From the NCBI GenBank assembly GCA_964423835.1, contig CAYRGJ010000060.1:1-9079 (forward strand): DNA of 9,079 bases, written 5' to 3'. The first letter of the stretch is position 1, and each line of letters begins with the position of its first letter. The notes under the pieces are model-generated. The model was not told the DNA's origin, did not search any database, and saw only the letters and a program-made list of their open reading frames with translations. The stretch is from JAFGCL01 sp964423835. GTDB lineage: Bacteria > Chloroflexota > Dehalococcoidia > UBA2247 > RBG-13-53-26. Below are positions 1 through 6,431 of this stretch, one piece after another. Position numbers and translations under genes: made by a program.

Positions 1-55
1 CAACTGGCCGGTTTTAACCCGTCCCTCGCTGGCCGGTTTTGGGTGTCCGGTGGCA
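1..55. mobile_element. Probable IS terminus (IS21-like), truncated by the window edge
   Basis: Two copies of the direct repeat CTGGCCGGTTTT lie about 25 bp apart at roughly 4-15 and 29-40. Closely spaced repeats of this sort are typical of IS21-family ends. The neighbouring CoA-transferase remnant stops matching its family pattern just inside this block: the HPEIGD motif is read from about 57-77 and the sequence then changes character. A boundary ending in CA near 55 would fit the TG...CA ends of IS21 elements. No transposase from this element is visible, so the family assignment is inference. Its repeat differs from the one at 5776-5851, so it would be a different element. Confidence 0.4.
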
Positions 56-501
56 GTCACCAATCTCCGGGTGCTTCACCCCGGCCCGGAATCCCTCGAC
101 TGGAGCTGGGGGCTCGACAGCAGATCGGAGGCCGTACAGCAGGGGGCCATGAGTATCTTCCTGTCGACGGCTCTTTCCTGTATCTCCGCTCTGGTGCGCG
201 TCTTGAAGAACCGGTCGAAAGCCTGGCAGATCGCTGTTACGCGTTCAGGCGGAGCGGTATTCAAGTCGAGCTCCTCCCAGTTCATTCCCTGGAAAAGAGG
301 TTCGGGCGTGCCCTCGGATTCCATCCAGTGTTGCAGCTCGCGGTTCGAGTGGGCGCCGTGTGCACCGCCGTAGAGGAAGAAGCATACATAGCCGTCTTTG
401 CAGGGGCTTACAAAGCTGCGGACGATGCCGTTGGCCCGGTAGAAGTTGCCGTCGCGCGCGCCTTCCAGCTTGCCGTATTCAGCCCAGTAGTCAAACTCCA
501 C
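56..501 (-). pseudogene. CaiB/BaiF class III CoA-transferase, C-terminal fragment with frameshift
   Basis: The translation contains the PCKDGYV motif, then a DRFFKTRTRAEIQERAVDRKI stretch and SSPQLQSRD. These are hallmarks of the C-terminal half of class III CoA-transferases, which move CoA between carboxylic acids. About 140 codons remain of a usual 400. The N-terminal Rossmann half with the catalytic Asp is absent. The frame stops at a TGA near 74-76, but the next frame continues with VKHPEIGD, the expected following motif. Family homologues would read something like RDFWAGVKHPE here, which fits loss of one T in the run near 90. The GTG at 501 is only the first in-frame start; the frame is open upstream across the stop of the preceding PLP gene. 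The 3' end runs into a probable IS terminus. It belongs to a different subfamily from the intact CoA-transferase at 1778-3016. Pseudogene status is well supported; its substrate cannot be told. Confidence 0.82.
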
Positions 502-551
502 GATGTTCGAATGGCCATCTTGCTCGGCAGCAGGGCAAGGTGCCCAGGCAG

Positions 552-1748
552 CTACAGGGAATTCACCGCCGTCTCCATCCTCCCTAGCGCTGCGTGGAGG
601 ATAGCGCGCGGACAGGCAATATTCATCCTTTGGAATCCCGACCCGGCAACGCCGAAGAGAAAGCCATCATCCAAACCTATCCTGGCTTTCTCTCGCATGA
701 AGGTTCTGAGAGCCTCATTGTCCATTCCCAGCTCCCGGCAGTCAAGCCAAACCAGATACGTACCTTGAGGCTTAATAACCTTGATCCTGGGAATTCTTCG
801 TGCAAAGCTATCCATAGTGATTTCCAGATTGCCCTCCAGGTAGCCCAGGAATTGCTCCAGCCATTCGTCACCATAGCGATAGGCCGCTTCCATGGCGGTC
901 AGTCCAAAGACATTGGGGCCGGGGACCATGGCTGACATCTGATCGGCAAAGCAGTTACGCAGTTTCTTGTTGGGTATGATAATGGAAGAGGCATGCAACC
1001 CGGCGAGATTGAAGGTCTTGCTGGGCGCCATACAGACTACGCAGTTCTGCGCGAATTCCTCCGAAATCGTAGCAAAGGGCGTATGCTTGTGACCCCCGTA
1101 CAGGATCTCACAATGGATTTCGTCGGAGATTACTAGCGCCCCATTGCGAATGGCCGTCTCTCCCATCCGGGTCAGTTCCTCTTTGGTCCAGAGGCGGCCG
1201 ACCGGGTTTTGGGGGTTACAGAGGATAATGGCCCTCGCCCGGCTGTGTCCGGAATGCATGCCCGTCCTGGGCTGAAACTTGCTCTCCAGATCTTCATAGT
1301 CCATCTGGTAGCGGCCATCAATGAGCTGCAATCCATTATTCACTACCTGGCATCCACTGGAGGTCACTACGGGGAAGAATGGGTAGTAAACGGGCTGCTG
1401 CACGATCACCTCGTCTCCCGGGTGTGTGAATGCTCTCACGGCAGCGCTTAGTGCCGGAATCACACCAGGAGTCAACACTATCCATTCCGGCTCGACCTTC
1501 CAGCCAAACTTGCGGTGCATGCGGTCAGTAATGGCCTCGATGAGCTTCGTTCCGGCATGCGGATATCCGTAGAACTCATGCTCGGCGCGTTTCCGCAGTG
1601 CTTCAACGATAGGTTTGGCCGCTGGGAAATCCATATCGGCCACCCACATGGGAATCACATCCTCACGCCCGAAGACGTTCTTGAGCGCATCCCACTTGGC
1701 GCAGCTGGTATTGGTTCTATCGCATACCAGGTCGAAGTCGTATTTCAT
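552..1748 (-). CDS. MalY/PatB-type PLP-dependent aminotransferase (probable C-S beta-lyase)
   Basis: This is a 398-residue fold-type I PLP enzyme of the MalY/PatB group, which cleave the C-S bond of cystathionine or S-alkyl cysteines to give a thiol, pyruvate and ammonia. Visible marks are the N-terminal VADMDFP motif (about 37-42), FYGYP (59-63), NPQNPVG (178-184), SDEIHCEI with PLP-binding D209, the SKTFNLAGL site with Schiff-base K244, and C-terminal R374 in FQRMNIACPR, expected to bind the substrate carboxylate. The length is normal for the family and the protein is expected to be cytoplasmic. I chose the ATG at 1748 because MKYDFD matches the usual family N-terminus and GGGGAT lies a few bases upstream; an in-frame ATG at 1769 is the alternative. 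It lies 29 nt after a CoA-transferase on the same strand, so they are probably co-transcribed. A plain aminotransferase role cannot be excluded from sequence. Confidence 0.9.
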   Translation of the reverse strand: MKYDFDLVCDRTNTSCAKWDALKNVFGREDVIPMWVADMDFPAAKPIVEALRKRAEHEFYGYPHAGTKLIEAITDRMHRKFGWKVEPEWIVLTPGVIPALSAAVRAFTHPGDEVIVQQPVYYPFFPVVTSSGCQVVNNGLQLIDGRYQMDYEDLESKFQPRTGMHSGHSRARAIILCNPQNPVGRLWTKEELTRMGETAIRNGALVISDEIHCEILYGGHKHTPFATISEEFAQNCVVCMAPSKTFNLAGLHASSIIIPNKKLRNCFADQMSAMVPGPNVFGLTAMEAAYRYGDEWLEQFLGYLEGNLEITMDSFARRIPRIKVIKPQGTYLVWLDCRELGMDNEALRTFMREKARIGLDDGFLFGVAGSGFQRMNIACPRAILHAALGRMETAVNSL

Positions 1749-1777
1749 CCGGATCCCCAGGCTCGACATGAATGGGC

Positions 1778-3016
1778 CTACCCAGCCCCGTCGATCACTC
1801 CATCACTCTGAAACCGTGCGATTTCCGCCCTGCTATAGCCGCCGATATCTCTCAGGATCTCCATGGTATGCTCGCCGAGCCGGGGCGCGGAAAATCCGGC
1901 AACGGCCGGCGTTTCACTGAACTTCACAGGGTATGACGGTATTTTGATATCGCCAAATAGCCGGTGAGTGGTCTCGATTACGTAGTTGTTGGCTACCGTC
2001 TGAGGATCCTCTGTGAAGTCGAGCGCAGTATTGACGGGTGAACAAAACACGTCGTGTTCCGAGAGAATCCTGACCCATTCATCACGGGGCTTGGCGATGA
2101 AGACCCTGTCCAGAAACGCTACGAACTCGTCTCTATACTCAAACAGCTTGTTTCTATCCTGGAACCTCGGATCGCGCTCCAATTCCGGGTGCTCGATGGC
2201 CAGGCAGAGATTTCGCAACGCCGCAGGCTGCTGGCGCTGCGTTATGCAAAGCCACTTGCCATCCTGGCACATATAATGGTTGCGAAGCGGATCGGTGGAA
2301 TTCCGCTGATGGCGCGGTGCATTTTGACCCATGACAGGTGCGTTGAGGATGGTGAAATATTGGAGGAATACGGCAGAGCTGAGTAGGGACACTTTCAGCT
2401 CCTGTCCCAGGCCGGTGCGCTCCCTGGCGTAGAGGGCGGTAAGGATAGCATGGCTCGTAGTAATCGATGTCATTTGGTCGATTAAGGCAAATTGCGCGAT
2501 AAGAGGCGGCATGTCTGGCTCGCCCACGGCCCACATGAGTCCCGATCTCGCCTGACCCAGAAAATCAAAGGCTCCAGCGTCTCTATCCGGACCTTCTGAT
2601 CCGAAGGCTGATACGGCGGCATATATCAGCTGGCGATTGAATTCACGCAGGTCCTCGTAGGTCAGGCGCTGCTTCTTCACGGCTTTGGCACGAAAGTTGG
2701 TCAGGAATACGTCGCAGTTCGAAACCAGGCGATAAACGATTTCCTTACCCTCTTTCCTGCTCACATCCAGGGCAATACTCTTCTTGTGACGGTTGGCTCC
2801 CTCGTAGAAAATGCTGTGACCATCCTTGGCCACGGGGAAGTTGCCGAAGCGGACCAACCCGCGAATTGGGTCGCCCGTCTTGGGCATCTCTATCTTGATG
2901 ACTTCGGCCCCCAGGTCCCCTAAGATAGCGAGGCTCCCCGGCCCGGCGTGAAAGGCCCCCCACTCCAGAGCCCGAACACCCTTCAGCGGCTGCTGGCCTG
3001 AATCATTGTCATTCAT
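1778..3016 (-). CDS. CaiB/BaiF family class III CoA-transferase
   Basis: This 412-residue protein should transfer CoA between acyl groups through a mixed anhydride on a catalytic aspartate. The N-terminus has the family pattern LKGVRALEWG followed by a GDLGAEVIKIE signature near residues 33-43 and a GDP at 48-50. D151 in AFDFLGQARSG aligns with the catalytic Asp (Asp169 of formyl-CoA transferase). Later motifs include HYMCQDGKWL and the C-terminal APRLGEHTMEIL. Length is normal for the family. I chose the ATG at 3016 because AAGGGG sits about 6 nt upstream; the frame opens 16 codons earlier, but those codons are not family-like. It is the first gene of a probable two-gene operon with the PLP enzyme at 552-1748. 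The substrate cannot be assigned: this family covers carnitine, oxalate, bile-acid, benzylsuccinate and other acids. Confidence 0.93.
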   Translation of the reverse strand: MNDNDSGQQPLKGVRALEWGAFHAGPGSLAILGDLGAEVIKIEMPKTGDPIRGLVRFGNFPVAKDGHSIFYEGANRHKKSIALDVSRKEGKEIVYRLVSNCDVFLTNFRAKAVKKQRLTYEDLREFNRQLIYAAVSAFGSEGPDRDAGAFDFLGQARSGLMWAVGEPDMPPLIAQFALIDQMTSITTSHAILTALYARERTGLGQELKVSLLSSAVFLQYFTILNAPVMGQNAPRHQRNSTDPLRNHYMCQDGKWLCITQRQQPAALRNLCLAIEHPELERDPRFQDRNKLFEYRDEFVAFLDRVFIAKPRDEWVRILSEHDVFCSPVNTALDFTEDPQTVANNYVIETTHRLFGDIKIPSYPVKFSETPAVAGFSAPRLGEHTMEILRDIGGYSRAEIARFQSDGVIDGAG

Positions 3017-3084
3017 CCTTTGCCCCTTTGGCTCCTTTCTGGAATCTGCCGCCCCACGCGGCATGAAAGGAATCGGCTACGAGA

Positions 3085-3113
3085 ATGGTAATCCTGAGGC
3101 GGTGCATTAACAA
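3085..3113 (-). promoter_or_regulatory. Possible sigma-70-type promoter for the CoA-transferase/PLP operon
   Basis: Read on the minus strand, TTGTTA (3108-3113) and TACCAT (3085-3090) are separated by 17 nt, each matching four of six consensus bases. Transcription would start near 3078, about 60 nt before the ATG at 3016. The match is weak and rests on position as much as on sequence. Confidence 0.25.
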
Positions 3114-3200
3114 GAGACAACGCTGGCCCAAGTGGTATCTCTTCATGGTGTTGTCTGCCACAGGACAGACCTGAGATCAAGGTCACGCACCCCGCTTCAT

Positions 3201-3224
3201 AAGAGGGATGGCAGAATCCCTCTT
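3201..3224. repeat. Perfect 9-bp inverted repeat (hairpin) upstream of the operon
   Basis: AAGAGGGAT (3201-3209) and ATCCCTCTT (3216-3224) are exact reverse complements around a 6-nt loop. The repeat lies between the probable promoter and the ISNCY-like element. Neither strand has a clear T-tract after it, so it is not a convincing terminator. It could be an operator or the end of a gene separated from its body by the IS insertion. Confidence 0.5.
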
Positions 3225-3246
3225 CAGCGAATTCCGTGTCGTTGTC

Positions 3247-3261
3247 CAGGGAAGATGTCAG
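3247..3261 (+). repeat. Left terminal inverted repeat of the ISNCY-like element
   Basis: CAGGGAAGATGTCAG reads inward from the 3' side of the transposase gene. It matches the opposite end at 14 of 15 positions, and a further TGTCAGTC motif occurs at 3282-3289. Confidence 0.82.
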
Positions 3262-3283
3262 GGTCTATTGTTCAGCGATTCTG

Positions 3284-4909
3284 TCAGTCGAGCACCTCGG
3301 CGCAGACATGGGAATCAGCATGAGAAGCTGTAGTCGCAGGCAGTGACCATTCGCCGGCATTCTTGTCTACCGACAGTAGCCGGGTGTCCAGGAGGCGCCG
3401 GAGGGTCGCGTAGCCGATGGCTAGTTCTTGGGCGGCCTGCCGCCTGGAGATGCCTTCAGTACCGATGCGAGCTATGACCGCTTCGAATCTCTGCCGGAAG
3501 CCATCCCGTCCAGTCACCCTGGGCCGGCCAATGTGAGTGCCGCGAAGCCGCGCCTGTTCCATACCCGCCACTACCAGTTCTCGATGGGTACGTCTCGTTT
3601 CTTCGTTCCGATACCATTCCCCTCCCCAGCCCCGACCGGTCTTAGGCTTGGATTCAGATCTGCGTTTCTCTGGAACCTCATCAGGTGGCCAGGGGTCCAC
3701 CGGCAGCGCCGGACAGTCTTCAGCCTTCTTGCGGAGTCCGGCGGCGACCGGGGATGCTTCCGAAGGTGTGAGCACCTTCCCTCGGCAACACACCACCAGA
3801 CTGCCGTCCAGGCGTTCCTGCACTTCAACCCTGACCCCGGCATAAGTAGTCCGGTCCACGTCGGGGAACAGCTGCAGGATCTTGCCGTGGTATGGCACGG
3901 TGTTGTCCCTGGCCACTCTTCTCAATTCCTTCATACACAGCACACCATCGATGTCCAGGTCCTCTGGTAGTTGACGATAGGCAGAGCCCGGCTCGGCTGC
4001 CTGCACGCCGAATCGCTGGTTGAAGCGCGGCAGGAACTCCCAGAGCACCCGGTTGGCTTCTTCCATAGAGCTGGCGCCTGCCAATCGCAGCTCTGCCACC
4101 AGGCGATCCTGGAAGGTTCCGGCCATCCGTTCCACTCGTCCCTTGGCCTGTGGCGACCGGGCGAAGATGGCCTGGACCCCCAACTCCTTCAGCGCTCTCC
4201 CGAACTGGGTGTGCCTCTTATCCCAGGCCGGTCGCTCACAATCTGTCCCTGGACTATGGGGATGGCGGCCGAACACGCTGCAGCGGTCATTGTAGAGAGC
4301 CAGGGGGATGCCCTTGCGCTGGATGATGCCTTGCATCAGGAGCATGTAGCCATGGGTGTCCTCCTGCTCACGGAAGTGCGCGTAGGGGACCGTGCCCGTG
4401 GCATCGTCCACCGCCAGCAGGAGAGTGAAGACCGGGGTCCTGGCCTCCAGCCAAGCGTGGTGGCTGCCGTCGATCTGCAGCAACATTCCCTCCTGCGGCA
4501 TCCTTTGACGCCGGCATCTGTGGCGCGGTGGCCGGCGGTGACGGGATCTGGGCAGTCCAGCTCCCACAAGTAGTCTCCGCACAGTGGAGCGAGACAGAAG
4601 TACACCCTCCCGCTCTGCGAGGAGCTCAGTCAGGTGACTATCGTTGATATCCAAGTACCGTTCCTGCACCAGAGCCACCAGCCGCCGCCTCATCCCCTCA
4701 GGAATCGCGTTGGCCGGCCGCCGACCTCTATTGCCATGGCTAACGGTAACAGCGCCCTCCTTCCGGTACGCCGCCAGGATTCGCCACACATGGCGCTCGC
4801 TCACTGCCAGGACCTGTGCCGCTTCTGCCACGGACAAACGTTGCTCCAGCACGCCATTCAAGACCTGTAGCCTTGCCTGTTCCTTCGTGTTCAATGTCAG
4901 TCCTTCCAT
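3284..4909 (-). CDS. ISNCY-family DDE transposase with a serine-recombinase-like C-terminal tail
   Basis: This 541-residue protein catalyses movement of its own element. An N-terminal helix-turn-helix (about 10-50, with EAAQVLAVSERHVWRIL) and the HGNRGRRP motif are followed by a second HTH region (about 75-118) and an RNase H-like core. Catalytic candidates are D147 (LLQIDGSHHAW), D208 (LALYNDRCSVF) and E260 (SPQAKGRVERM), the usual ISNCY DDE layout with TQFGRALKELG between. Typical family members end soon after the VEVQERLDGSL region (about 361-371). Here roughly 160 more residues follow, and 438-512 resemble the end of resolvases/invertases: a RELVVAGMEQARLRG helix, HIGRPRV, then an HTH with SRRQAAQELAIGYATLRRLL. 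The ATG at 4909 has no good ribosome site. A TTG at 4894, with GGAAGGA about 7 nt upstream, may be the true start. The catalytic triad is intact, so activity is possible. Confidence 0.9.
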   Translation of the reverse strand: MEGLTLNTKEQARLQVLNGVLEQRLSVAEAAQVLAVSERHVWRILAAYRKEGAVTVSHGNRGRRPANAIPEGMRRRLVALVQERYLDINDSHLTELLAEREGVLLSRSTVRRLLVGAGLPRSRHRRPPRHRCRRQRMPQEGMLLQIDGSHHAWLEARTPVFTLLLAVDDATGTVPYAHFREQEDTHGYMLLMQGIIQRKGIPLALYNDRCSVFGRHPHSPGTDCERPAWDKRHTQFGRALKELGVQAIFARSPQAKGRVERMAGTFQDRLVAELRLAGASSMEEANRVLWEFLPRFNQRFGVQAAEPGSAYRQLPEDLDIDGVLCMKELRRVARDNTVPYHGKILQLFPDVDRTTYAGVRVEVQERLDGSLVVCCRGKVLTPSEASPVAAGLRKKAEDCPALPVDPWPPDEVPEKRRSESKPKTGRGWGGEWYRNEETRRTHRELVVAGMEQARLRGTHIGRPRVTGRDGFRQRFEAVIARIGTEGISRRQAAQELAIGYATLRRLLDTRLLSVDKNAGEWSLPATTASHADSHVCAEVLD

Positions 4910-4918
4910 TGACTGACA
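4895..4918. repeat. 8-bp hairpin over the transposase start region
   Basis: TGTCAGTC (4895-4902) and GACTGACA (4911-4918) form a perfect 8-bp stem with an 8-nt loop. The loop holds the ATG at 4907-4909 and the GGAAGG that would serve the TTG at 4894. One arm overlaps the right terminal repeat. The repeat may be a transposase binding site, or in RNA may hide the translation start. Confidence 0.6.
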
Positions 4919-4927
4919 TTTTCCCTG
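4913..4927 (-). repeat. Right terminal inverted repeat of the ISNCY-like element
   Basis: On the minus strand this reads CAGGGAAAATGTCAG, pairing with 3247-3261 with one mismatch. It lies directly upstream of the transposase start. Confidence 0.82.
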
Positions 4928-4954
4928 ACCAGTTAACTACTGACGAAATCGTAG

Positions 4955-5143
4955 ACCAACGACACTCCCGAGCTGGTTCAGCCGTTGAGGCAGCGTTTCG
5001 GAGCGGATCAGATCACGCTCTCTGGCTGGCAGGTTTCCTTCTCACGATGGCCAGGAGAACAACCCGCCATAGTCGGCATTGTCGGCAGTGATGAGGAGAC
5101 TGTGGATGCGGTCGTCAAAGAAGGTGGACGAGTAGGATTCTGA
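4955..5143 (+). other. Small open frame, possible C-terminal stub of an unknown gene
   Basis: A 62-codon frame follows an in-frame TAG at 4952-4954 and ends at TGA 5141-5143. It has no ATG; TTG or CTG near the middle are the only possible starts. The latter part reads like protein (ITLSGWQVSFSRWPGEQ, then AIVGIVGSDEETVDAVVKEGG) with balanced codon use and an acidic helix-like end. Its last 29 bases overlap the 3' end of mntP on the opposite strand. It begins just outside the ISNCY-like element, so it may be what remains of a gene removed by rearrangement. I do not recognise the family. It may also be a chance frame. Confidence 0.28.
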
Positions 5144-5684
5144 TTCCGATGCCAATCAAGATTATCCCACCGATGGTCTCGGCTCGCTTACCCAGGAATT
5201 GCCCTGCCTTCCTGCCTATTAGGAAGCCGACTCCTGTGATCAAGAAGGCAACTGCTCCAATGGTCAACACAGCCACGACTATGTTCGCGGAAAGGAAGGC
5301 AAAACTCAGGCCAACAGCAAGAGCATCAATGCTTGTTGCCACAGCCAGAGTCAGCAACGTGAATCCCTTGGAGAAGTCCCGATCTGCAGCCTTACCCTCT
5401 TTTGAATGGAATGATTCCCAGATCATTCTGCCGCCGACTATGAGGAGCAGGCCAAAGGCCACCCAGTGATCGTAGTCTGATATCAGTTCGACTAGTGTCC
5501 TTCCAGCCAACCATCCCAGCACCGGCATCGCGGCCTGGAATACTCCGAAAGCCGCAGAGACGCGGAACATCTGGAGAGACGTGATTCTGCTCCCGGAAGT
5601 GCTGGCTCCGAGCGCCACCGCGAAACAGTCGAAAGACAGCCCAATGGCTATGAGGAGGATAGAACCAAAATCCAATCTTGCCAC
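5115..5684 (-). CDS. mntP: Manganese efflux pump MntP
   Basis: This 189-residue inner-membrane protein exports Mn(II) and protects against manganese excess. It has six hydrophobic segments in two related halves: about 7-28, 38-62 and 72-92, then a charged cytoplasmic loop (93-107), then 108-130, 133-157 and 168-188. The conserved acidic residues are present: D19 in SFDCFAVALG and D120 in SIDALAVGLS, matching the functionally important Asp residues of E. coli MntP. GGRMIWE ends the first half. Length is normal. The start is GTG at 5684; no good ribosome site precedes it. A TTG three codons on, with GGGGTGG just upstream, is an alternative. It stands alone between two mobile-element regions. 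I saw no yybP-ykoY manganese riboswitch in the short stretch before it, which the IS21-type end at 5768 has cut to about 80 nt. Confidence 0.93.
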   Translation of the reverse strand: MARLDFGSILLIAIGLSFDCFAVALGASTSGSRITSLQMFRVSAAFGVFQAAMPVLGWLAGRTLVELISDYDHWVAFGLLLIVGGRMIWESFHSKEGKAADRDFSKGFTLLTLAVATSIDALAVGLSFAFLSANIVVAVLTIGAVAFLITGVGFLIGRKAGQFLGKRAETIGGIILIGIGIRILLVHLL

Positions 5685-5767
5685 CCCATCTAGTGTGCCA
5701 GAAATCGCCTCGTCTCTGCCAGTTCTGAAAGCAGGCCTAAGGGTAGTTCAAAGCTTGGATTTCTGTC
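5685..5767. other. Short leader region upstream of mntP, truncated by an IS remnant
   Basis: Only about 80 nt separate the mntP start from the IS21-type end. On the minus strand the frame is open back through this stretch without an ATG, and no clear promoter or ribosome site is visible. Native mntP regulatory sequence may have been lost when the element inserted. Confidence 0.3.
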
Positions 5768-5775
5768 TGTCGATG

Positions 5776-5851
5776 GTCACGAACTTCGACCCACCTGCCG
5801 GCCATTTAGTCACGAACTTTGACCCACCTTAGTCACGATCTTTGACCTACC
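5776..5851 (+). repeat. Three 20-bp direct repeats at the IS21-type end
   Basis: GTCACGAACTTCGACCCACC (5776-5795), GTCACGAACTTTGACCCACC (5809-5828) and GTCACGATCTTTGACCTACC (5832-5851) differ from each other at one to three bases and are spaced 33 and 23 bp apart. Arrays of this kind are the transposase binding sites at IS21-family ends. Confidence 0.85.
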
Positions 5852-5898
5852 CGGGCAACTGAATACCATTGTCGCTAACCGGTGAACAAGGAGCGGCG

Positions 5899-6121
5899 AT
5901 GGCGTATACGGAGGTTACCCGAGTGGAGATCATTGAAGTCGTCAGGCAGTGGCAGGCCGGCCGCAAGATACGGGAGATAGCGCGGTCGACAGGCATTGCC
6001 CGCAACACGGTCCGGAAGTACGTTCTGGCTGCTCAGACCTGCGGTCTATCCCGGGAGGGACCGCCTCCGGACGAGGCACAAGTCATCGCCCTGGTCCAGC
6101 TCGGACGGGCTGGGCCGCCGC
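5899..6121 (+). pseudogene. IstA-type IS21 transposase, N-terminal fragment
   Basis: The ATG at 5899 has AAGGAG 6 nt upstream. The product opens with a helix-turn-helix: VRQWQAGRKIREIARSTG followed by IARNTVRKYVLA, which is the IstA pattern for binding the element's terminal repeats. LSREGPPPDEAQ and ALVQLGRAGPP follow, also IstA-like. After about codon 74 the frame continues only as Arg/Pro-rich sequence to a stop at 6193-6195, with no RNase H core. IstA is normally 400-500 residues, so this is a truncated, inactive gene. It might still bind IS21-type ends. Confidence 0.8.
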
Positions 6122-6197
6122 GCCCAATACGACCACCCCTCCGGCACCAGCCACGAGGTAGACCCAGAGGCGCACCTTGCTGCCGACATCGTTGACC

Positions 6198-6431
6198 GTG
6201 AAGGCCCCGGGAGCCCTGCCAAACTCATCGAAAGCGAGAAGATACGGGGATACGTGCTCTCCCCCACACATCCGGTGGGACGGTTCAAGGCGGCCTTTTT
6301 TGCAGGTTCGGGTATTCGGCTGAGCAATGGACTGTTTTTGAGCACAGCCTGAGGCGCCTTGTCCGGTCTGAGGACGTGGTCGATGTGGAGGAGACGCCGT
6401 ACGGCCAGAAATACGTGGTGAAGGGCATGGT
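6198..6431 (+). pseudogene. DUF6883-like protein, frameshifted and 3'-truncated
   Basis: Three frames joined together give a protein of the DUF6883 pattern. VKAPGA comes from the GTG at 6198, then IESEKIRGYVLSPTHPVGRF and KAAFFAG from about 6224-6307, then FGYSAEQWTVFEHSLRRLV and a stretch ending TPYGQKYVVKGM from 6307 onward. The first shift is near 6221. The second, at 6305-6309, fits loss of one T from GGTTTCGGG. The family is about 110 residues and normally ends with a VTVW-like strand and VTAYP; that end is missing because an IS3-family fragment on the other strand begins at about 6432. Its function is unknown, though such small domains are often found near toxins or mobile DNA. The family name comes from motif memory, not from a search. 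Confidence 0.6.

Larger units (their letters stand above)
3247..4927 (-). mobile_element. Complete ISNCY-like insertion sequence
   Basis: The element is about 1.68 kb, bounded by 15-bp inverted repeats that differ at one base, with a single transposase gene filling almost all of it. The gene ends 23 nt inside the left repeat and starts 4 nt inside the right repeat. No target-site duplication is obvious: the bases just outside are GTTGTC on the left and ACCAGT on the right. The insertion may therefore be old, or one flank may have been rearranged. It separates the CoA-transferase operon from mntP. Confidence 0.82.
5768..6121 (+). mobile_element. IS21-family remnant (left end plus start of istA)
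   Basis: The remnant begins near TGTCGATGG at 5768, contains three 20-bp terminal repeats, and continues into the first 70 or so codons of an IstA-type transposase. The rest of istA, all of istB and the right end are absent from this side. The sequence after about 6121 no longer resembles IstA. Confidence 0.7.

Noticed and set aside
43..768. 241-codon plus-strand open frame
   Set aside because: It lies antisense to the CoA-transferase fragment and the PLP gene, both with strong family motifs, and its product has no recognisable pattern.
56..3016. The two CoA-transferase genes as a recent tandem duplication
   Set aside because: Their C-terminal halves differ clearly in sequence and motifs, indicating separate subfamilies.
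3428..4573. Long plus-strand open frames (180 and 200 codons)
   Set aside because: Both are antisense to the transposase, whose catalytic motifs are continuous across the region.
3240..4935. Target-site duplication for the ISNCY-like element
   Set aside because: The bases flanking the two terminal repeats do not match over any convincing length.
1..6121. A composite transposon bounded by the two IS21-type ends (1-55 and 5768-6121)
   Set aside because: The terminal repeats have different sequences (CTGGCCGGTTTT against GTCACGAACTTYGACC), so they do not belong to the same element.
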